From Acidobacteriota bacterium (GTDB lineage Bacteria; Acidobacteriota; Terriglobia; Terriglobales; Acidobacteriaceae), in contig JAEYQK010000075.1 of assembly GCA_023410055.1 (NCBI GenBank), positions 1-64,000 of the forward strand: a stretch of 64,000 nt of DNA, written 5' to 3'. A program made the position numbers and the translations under genes. A model generated the notes under the pieces. It searched no databases. It saw only the letters and a program-made list of their open reading frames with translations, and had not been told where the DNA came from. This document shows positions 61,283 through 64,000 of the stretch, piece by piece (position 1 is the first letter of the stretch; the number at the start of each line of letters is the position of its first letter).

Positions 61283-63145
61283 ATGAGTTTCAGCCTGCTG
61301 GATTGGTCCGCCGTAGCCGCCTATCTTGCGATCACCCTCGTCCTTGGCCTCTATTTTCGCCGCCGTTCTGCCCGTAGCGTCGACGACTATTTTGTGTCCG
61401 GCCGAAACGTAAGCTGGTGGCTCGCAGGCACGTCGATGGTCGCCACCACGTTCGCCGCGGACACTCCGCTCGTGGTCACCGGCCTCGTCTACCGCCAGGG
61501 CATCGCCGGCAACTGGCTCTGGTGGAGCATGTTGCCTTCGGGCATGATGACGGTTTTCCTGTTCGCCCGGCTTTGGCGACGCTCCGGCCTGCTGACCGAC
61601 GTGGAGTTCGCCGAATTGCGTTACTCCGGAAAGCCCGCAGCCTTCCTGCGCGGTTTTCGCTCGCTCTATCTCGGACTACTGATGAACTGCCTCATCTTGG
61701 GCTGGGTAGCCAAAGCGATGATCAGCATCATCCATGACCTGTTTGGCGCTACGACATTTCAGGCCACGGCCATCACTGTTCTCGCACTGATTCCTTTCAC
61801 CGGCATCTACGTTTCGCTGGGCGGACTCTGGGGCGTTCTCTGGACCGACTTGTTCCAGTTCGTGCTGAAGATGGGAATCGTGATCGGCGTGGCTTTCTAT
61901 TCGGTCCGCGCCGCCGGAGGCATGAGCGGGCTCATCGATCATCTTCAGGCGATGCACGCAGCGCATCCCGAATCCGGCAATGCCTTGGCATTCTTGCCTG
62001 ATTTCTCGCGCGGCATAACCGCCGAGATGCTATGGACGCTCCCAGCCATCACCTTCATTGTGCATATCGCCATGCAGTGGTGGGCGTCATGGTATCCCGG
62101 AGCCGAACCGGGTGGCGGTGGCTACATCGCCCAGCGCATCTTCAGCGCCCGCAACGAAAAGGACGGCGTGCTCAGCGTCCTCTGGTTCAACATCGCTCAC
62201 TACGCCCTGCGCCCCTGGCCATGGATTCTGACCGCGCTCGCCGCCGTCGTGCTCTTCCCCAACCTCGGCGCAAATGCCGAATCAGGCTACATGCTCGTCG
62301 TGCGAAATCACGTCCCACATGCGCTCGTCGGTTTGATCGTCGCCGGATTTCTTGCGGCATTTATGTCAACAGTAGCTACGCAGCTCAACTGGGGCGCCTC
62401 GTATCTCGTTTCCGATTTTTACCGTCGCTTCGTAAACAAAAGTGCCAGTCAGCAGCATTACGTGACCGTCTCCAGACTGGCGACGGTCCTGCTCGTAGCC
62501 GCTTCAGCACTCGTTGCCTGGAACCTGAGCTCGGTCGGTGACGCCTGGCGTATCGTGCTCGAACTCGGCGCGGGAACCGGAGCCGTCTACATGCTGCGCT
62601 GGTATTGGTGGCGCATCAACGCCTGGAGCGAAATCTCCGCCATGGTTTCGGCGCTCGTAGTCACTCTGACGCTGCGTTGGCCATGGCTCTGGATGACGCT
62701 AACACACCATGAGCGCAGCACCCCATTCGTCGGACAAGAGTCAGTCGTGTTTGCCAAGACGGCGCTCACCACCACGCTTGTTACAACTGCGATCTGGATG
62801 ATCGTGACCTTGCTCACTCAGCCCGAGTCTGAAGAGATACTTCTTCGCTTCTACCGCAAGGTGCGGCCGGATGTTCTCGGATGGAAGCCGATTGCGAAGC
62901 TCGCTACCGATGTCCCGCAAACGCACGATCTTGGGCGCAACCTGATGGCAGCCCTGTTGGGCTGTTTCATGGTCTACTTTGCGTTGTTTGGAACCGGCAA
63001 GCTGCTGTTGAAGCAGCCAATGCCCGGATCGTTGTTGCTGGTCGCGGCCGCTCTTTGCGCGGTTTTCCTTTATAGGGATATCAGCATGCGCCTGGGTGAG
63101 AACAGCGAAGAAACCGTCGCGCAGAAGACGACAGCAGGCTTGTAA
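61283..63145 (+). CDS. sodium:solute symporter family transporter
   Basis: 620 residues with about 14 membrane helices. SSF signatures include DDYFVSGRNVSWWLAGTSMVATTFAADTPLVVTGLVYRQGIAGNW, the helix GLIVAGFLAAFMSTVATQLNWGASYLVSDFYRRF and the FYRKVRPDVLGW near the C-terminus. The N-terminal half resembles proline/panthothenate-type symporters, but the substrate is unknown. The long C-terminal extension (~130 residues) includes two more helices. It may be co-transcribed with the M19 dipeptidase. Confidence 0.88.
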   Translation: MSFSLLDWSAVAAYLAITLVLGLYFRRRSARSVDDYFVSGRNVSWWLAGTSMVATTFAADTPLVVTGLVYRQGIAGNWLWWSMLPSGMMTVFLFARLWRRSGLLTDVEFAELRYSGKPAAFLRGFRSLYLGLLMNCLILGWVAKAMISIIHDLFGATTFQATAITVLALIPFTGIYVSLGGLWGVLWTDLFQFVLKMGIVIGVAFYSVRAAGGMSGLIDHLQAMHAAHPESGNALAFLPDFSRGITAEMLWTLPAITFIVHIAMQWWASWYPGAEPGGGGYIAQRIFSARNEKDGVLSVLWFNIAHYALRPWPWILTALAAVVLFPNLGANAESGYMLVVRNHVPHALVGLIVAGFLAAFMSTVATQLNWGASYLVSDFYRRFVNKSASQQHYVTVSRLATVLLVAASALVAWNLSSVGDAWRIVLELGAGTGAVYMLRWYWWRINAWSEISAMVSALVVTLTLRWPWLWMTLTHHERSTPFVGQESVVFAKTALTTTLVTTAIWMIVTLLTQPESEEILLRFYRKVRPDVLGWKPIAKLATDVPQTHDLGRNLMAALLGCFMVYFALFGTGKLLLKQPMPGSLLLVAAALCAVFLYRDISMRLGENSEETVAQKTTAGL

Positions 63146-63245
63146 CCACTTGGGCCTTGGGTGCCCTACATTTGCGCAGCAAGGGTGCGGATTTGCCTTG
63201 GTGCCTGCCGTTGCGCAGGAAAGCTGGGGATCTGCCGGACTTCGC

Positions 63246-64000
63246 TCAGGCCACCTGCGAGACTCGCTCGTTCACCATCTTCAGGAAGAGCTCAACCAAA
63301 TTCTTGTCCCAGAGACCGGCTTCAGCTTCCTTGCGCATCATCTGTGCAGCCTGCTCGTGCGTGAGAGCAGCTTTGTAAGGACGCTCGGTACGCAACGCAT
63401 CATAGACGTCCACTACCTGAAGAATTCGCGCCAGCAGCGGAATCTCTTCCCCGCGCAATCCATCCGGATAGCCGCTACCGTTCCAGTGCTCGTGATGATG
63501 ACGAATGATAGGCAACACAAGCCGCAGCGATCGCAATGGCTTGCAGATGGTCTCACCATAGATCGGATGCTGCTTCATAATCTTCCACTCACCATCAGTG
63601 AGGAGCGCACCCTTTTTCAAAACTTCGTCGGGAATCCGTATCTTTCCTAGGTCGTGCAGATAGCCGCCGCGCTTCAGTGCGACAACTGACTCCGCATCAA
63701 GGCCCATGTGGGTCCCCATTTCGGCAGCATACTTCGCAAGCCGTTCACAATGTCCTTCCGTATAGGGATCGCGCGCCTCAACGCTAAGACCCAGCGTACA
63801 CAGCACGTCTTCAGCGTTATCAAGCTCGTCCGTAAATTCCTTCAGTTTCAGAAGGGACTTCACGCGAGCGAACAGCTCTTCGGGAAAAATCGGCTTGTTC
63901 AGAAAATCGTCCGCGCCCACTTCAATGCCGTGTACCTTGTCTTCGCGATCGCTCAGACCGGTAATCATCACCACGGGAATCAAGCGAGTCAGAGGATCGT
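63246..64000 (-). CDS. HD-GYP response regulator (5' end outside window)
   Basis: The frame is open to the right edge (visible N-terminus DPLTRLIPVVMITGL), so the gene starts beyond 64000; the TTG at 63983 is internal. Visible parts are the end of a receiver domain (GADDFLNKPIFPEELFARVKSLL) and an HD-GYP domain with HDLGKIRIPDEVLKKG and HHHEHWNGSGYPDGLRGEEIP. HD-GYP proteins hydrolyse cyclic di-GMP to pGpG/GMP using two or three metals. It likely turns a phosphorelay signal into c-di-GMP breakdown. Confidence 0.93.
   Translation of the reverse strand, partial: DPLTRLIPVVMITGLSDREDKVHGIEVGADDFLNKPIFPEELFARVKSLLKLKEFTDELDNAEDVLCTLGLSVEARDPYTEGHCERLAKYAAEMGTHMGLDAESVVALKRGGYLHDLGKIRIPDEVLKKGALLTDGEWKIMKQHPIYGETICKPLRSLRLVLPIIRHHHEHWNGSGYPDGLRGEEIPLLARILQVVDVYDALRTERPYKAALTHEQAAQMMRKEAEAGLWDKNLVELFLKMVNERVSQVA

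Overview
The window looks like chromosomal DNA of an acidobacterium, probably class Terriglobia (Koribacter/Terriglobus-like). This is an inference from gene content: an alternative complex III operon fused to a caa3-type oxidase operon, a PadR regulator coupled to a permease-prefix membrane protein, several PilZ proteins, a protease with a C-terminal Ig/lipobox tail, and intergenic GTAG-type REP palindromes with their own REP-associated transposase. GC content is moderately high and coding is dense. I saw no rRNA, tRNA, CRISPR array, prophage or integrase.

Layout. 0-10 kb: the 3' part of a PilZ-PilZ-response regulator gene cut by the window edge; a secreted beta-helix protein; a zinc-ribbon membrane protein; an ECF sigma/anti-sigma pair; a TPM-nucleotidyltransferase-LemA operon; a DinB protein; a PNPOx-like protein; a double-PilZ protein; a TonB protein. 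10-15 kb: a TetR-HlyD-ABC ATPase-ABC permease efflux operon with a TetR-type palindrome at its start. 15-20 kb: AmrA/PgsA, a GyrI-like protein, a second DinB protein, PadR plus permease prefix, all separated by intergenic hairpin repeats. 20-33 kb: a 5'-nucleotidase-like enzyme, glutamate dehydrogenase, a sedolisin-like protease, trpE-trpG, PilZ and FecR-like proteins, dnaB. 33-41 kb: an ADP-forming acyl-CoA synthetase/GNAT fusion, purM-purN, the REP/RAYT locus, tyrS. 41-46 kb: phoB-phoR-phoU, an enolase-superfamily enzyme, a zinc-ribbon protein. 46.7-59.5 kb: one long minus-strand respiratory operon (actA-F, an unknown membrane protein, SCO, coxB-A-C and subunit IV). 60-64 kb: a membrane dipeptidase, a sodium:solute symporter and the C-terminal part of an HD-GYP response regulator cut by the right edge.

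How they work together. The respiratory operon should oxidise quinol through alternative complex III and pass electrons by its own cytochromes to a caa3 oxidase, with SCO helping load the CuA centre. PhoB/PhoR/PhoU sense phosphate. Three PilZ proteins and the HD-GYP protein point to cyclic di-GMP signalling. The non-coding DNA is unusually structured: one GTAG-type REP family (nine copies around the transposase, one copy inside a terminator-like hairpin at 21.5 kb), a second two-hairpin element at 8.4, 16.6-16.8 and 17.8 kb, a probably related doubly palindromic copy at 18.4 kb, and a long AT-rich hairpin between purM and purN.
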